Source: Caldisericota bacterium
GTDB lineage: Bacteria > Caldisericota > Caldisericia > Cryosericales > Cryosericaceae
Assembly (NCBI GenBank): GCA_026390285.1
Contig: JAPLGH010000112.1
Coordinates: 1-5,373, forward strand
DNA: 5,373 nt
Direction of reading: 5' to 3'
A program made the position numbers and the translations under genes. Positions 4,956-5,373 of the stretch are shown here, one piece after another; position 1 is the stretch's first letter; every line of letters begins with the position of its first letter. Below the pieces are notes generated by a model. That model did not search any database and was not told the origin of the DNA. It saw only the letters and a list, made by a program, of their open reading frames with translations.

Positions 4956-5373
4956 ATGATCTTTCTGGAGAAGTTCTTTACTGACCTGTTTGTGAATCTT
5001 ACGCCAGGACGAGGCGTTTCAATCGTCATCGACGTCGCCCTGACGTCTCTTCTCTTCTACGCTGTTTTGAGACTTATCTCGAACACGCGTGCATTGCAGC
5101 TGGCCCAGGGTCTTGTCATCTACTACGTACTCGTGTTCGGCGTGGAGTGGGTCAGTCTCAAGACAGGACTGCTTGCTCTCAACAGCGTGTTCAGCTGGCT
5201 GCACAGTTTCTCGACATCGTTCCTGCCGCTGTTGCTGGTGATGGTCTTCCAGCCTGAACTGCGGCGAATGCTCGGTCGACTCGGCAGCAGCAAGCTGGTA
5301 TCATCCGATACGCGCACTCAGTTCATGGACGTTCACGAGTGGGAGGAGTCCGTTGACGAGATTGTGAAGAGCG
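4956..5373 (+). CDS. cdaA: CdaA-type diadenylate cyclase, N-terminal part (partial, 3' end outside window)
   Basis: The frame starts at ATG 4956 directly after a strong ribosome binding site and runs open to the right edge (139 residues). It has three membrane segments, at about residues 21-41 (VSIVIDVALTSLLFYAVLRL), 49-68 and 86-98. The CdaA-typical NTRALQLAQGL (43-53) sits between the first two, and the hallmark FQPELRRMLGRLG (98-110) follows the third, with the linker to the cyclase domain after it. CdaA (DisA_N domain) condenses two ATP into c-di-AMP, a second messenger controlling potassium and osmolyte transport and cell-wall homeostasis. The catalytic DGA and RHR motifs would lie to the right of the window, so activity cannot be judged here. 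CdaA is typically about 270 residues and often adjoins a YbbR-domain regulator gene; here the upstream partner is a methyltransferase. Confidence 0.9.
   Translation, partial: MIFLEKFFTDLFVNLTPGRGVSIVIDVALTSLLFYAVLRLISNTRALQLAQGLVIYYVLVFGVEWVSLKTGLLALNSVFSWLHSFSTSFLPLLLVMVFQPELRRMLGRLGSSKLVSSDTRTQFMDVHEWEESVDEIVKS

Noticed and set aside
4199..5029. A 276-codon open frame on the minus strand
   Set aside because: It is antisense to the methyltransferase and the start of cdaA, both recognised by clear motifs, and its product is compositionally unlike a real protein.

Overview
The window is protein-coding bacterial DNA of moderately high GC, with short intergenic gaps and no RNA genes, insertion sequences or CRISPR. 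It holds two divergent gene clusters that meet near 4103-4213. Membrane-anchored PpiD/SurA-type foldases, a LipM-like octanoyltransferase and a CdaA-type diadenylate cyclase show a bacterium. I cannot place its lineage; it does not look like a close relative of a familiar model species.

Minus strand, read right to left: (1) a complete LipM-like lipoate-biosynthesis acyltransferase (4102-3299) with a candidate promoter that would give a leaderless mRNA; (2) after a 78-bp gap holding an extended -10 promoter, two perfect dyads and a strong ribosome binding site, a membrane-anchored PpiD/SurA-like prolyl isomerase split by one frameshift into an N-terminal part (3220-2753) and a C-terminal part (2727-1627); (3) two bases later, a second membrane-anchored SurA-type protein with no parvulin domain (1624-785); (4) overlapping its stop as GTGA, a largely helical protein with a disordered basic N-terminus (788-1, running off the left edge). 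Its helical part faintly recalls the N-terminal half of DUF885 proteins. Genes 2-4 are spaced like one operon and probably form an extracytoplasmic protein-folding module plus a coupled protein of unknown role.

Plus strand, left to right: (5) a class I SAM-dependent methyltransferase (start probably 4214, stop 4954) and, one base later with a ribosome binding site spanning its stop codon, (6) the N-terminal 139 residues of a CdaA-type c-di-AMP synthase (4956 to the right edge), with three membrane segments and the FQPELRR motif but with the cyclase domain beyond the window.

Points most worth a second look are the frameshift in the foldase with both halves well preserved, the tandem of a parvulin-containing and a parvulin-less foldase, the palindrome centred on the -10 element at 3272-3294, and the two back-to-back candidate leaderless promoters between lipM and the methyltransferase. 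I see no evidence of a wholly new defence or mobile system here.
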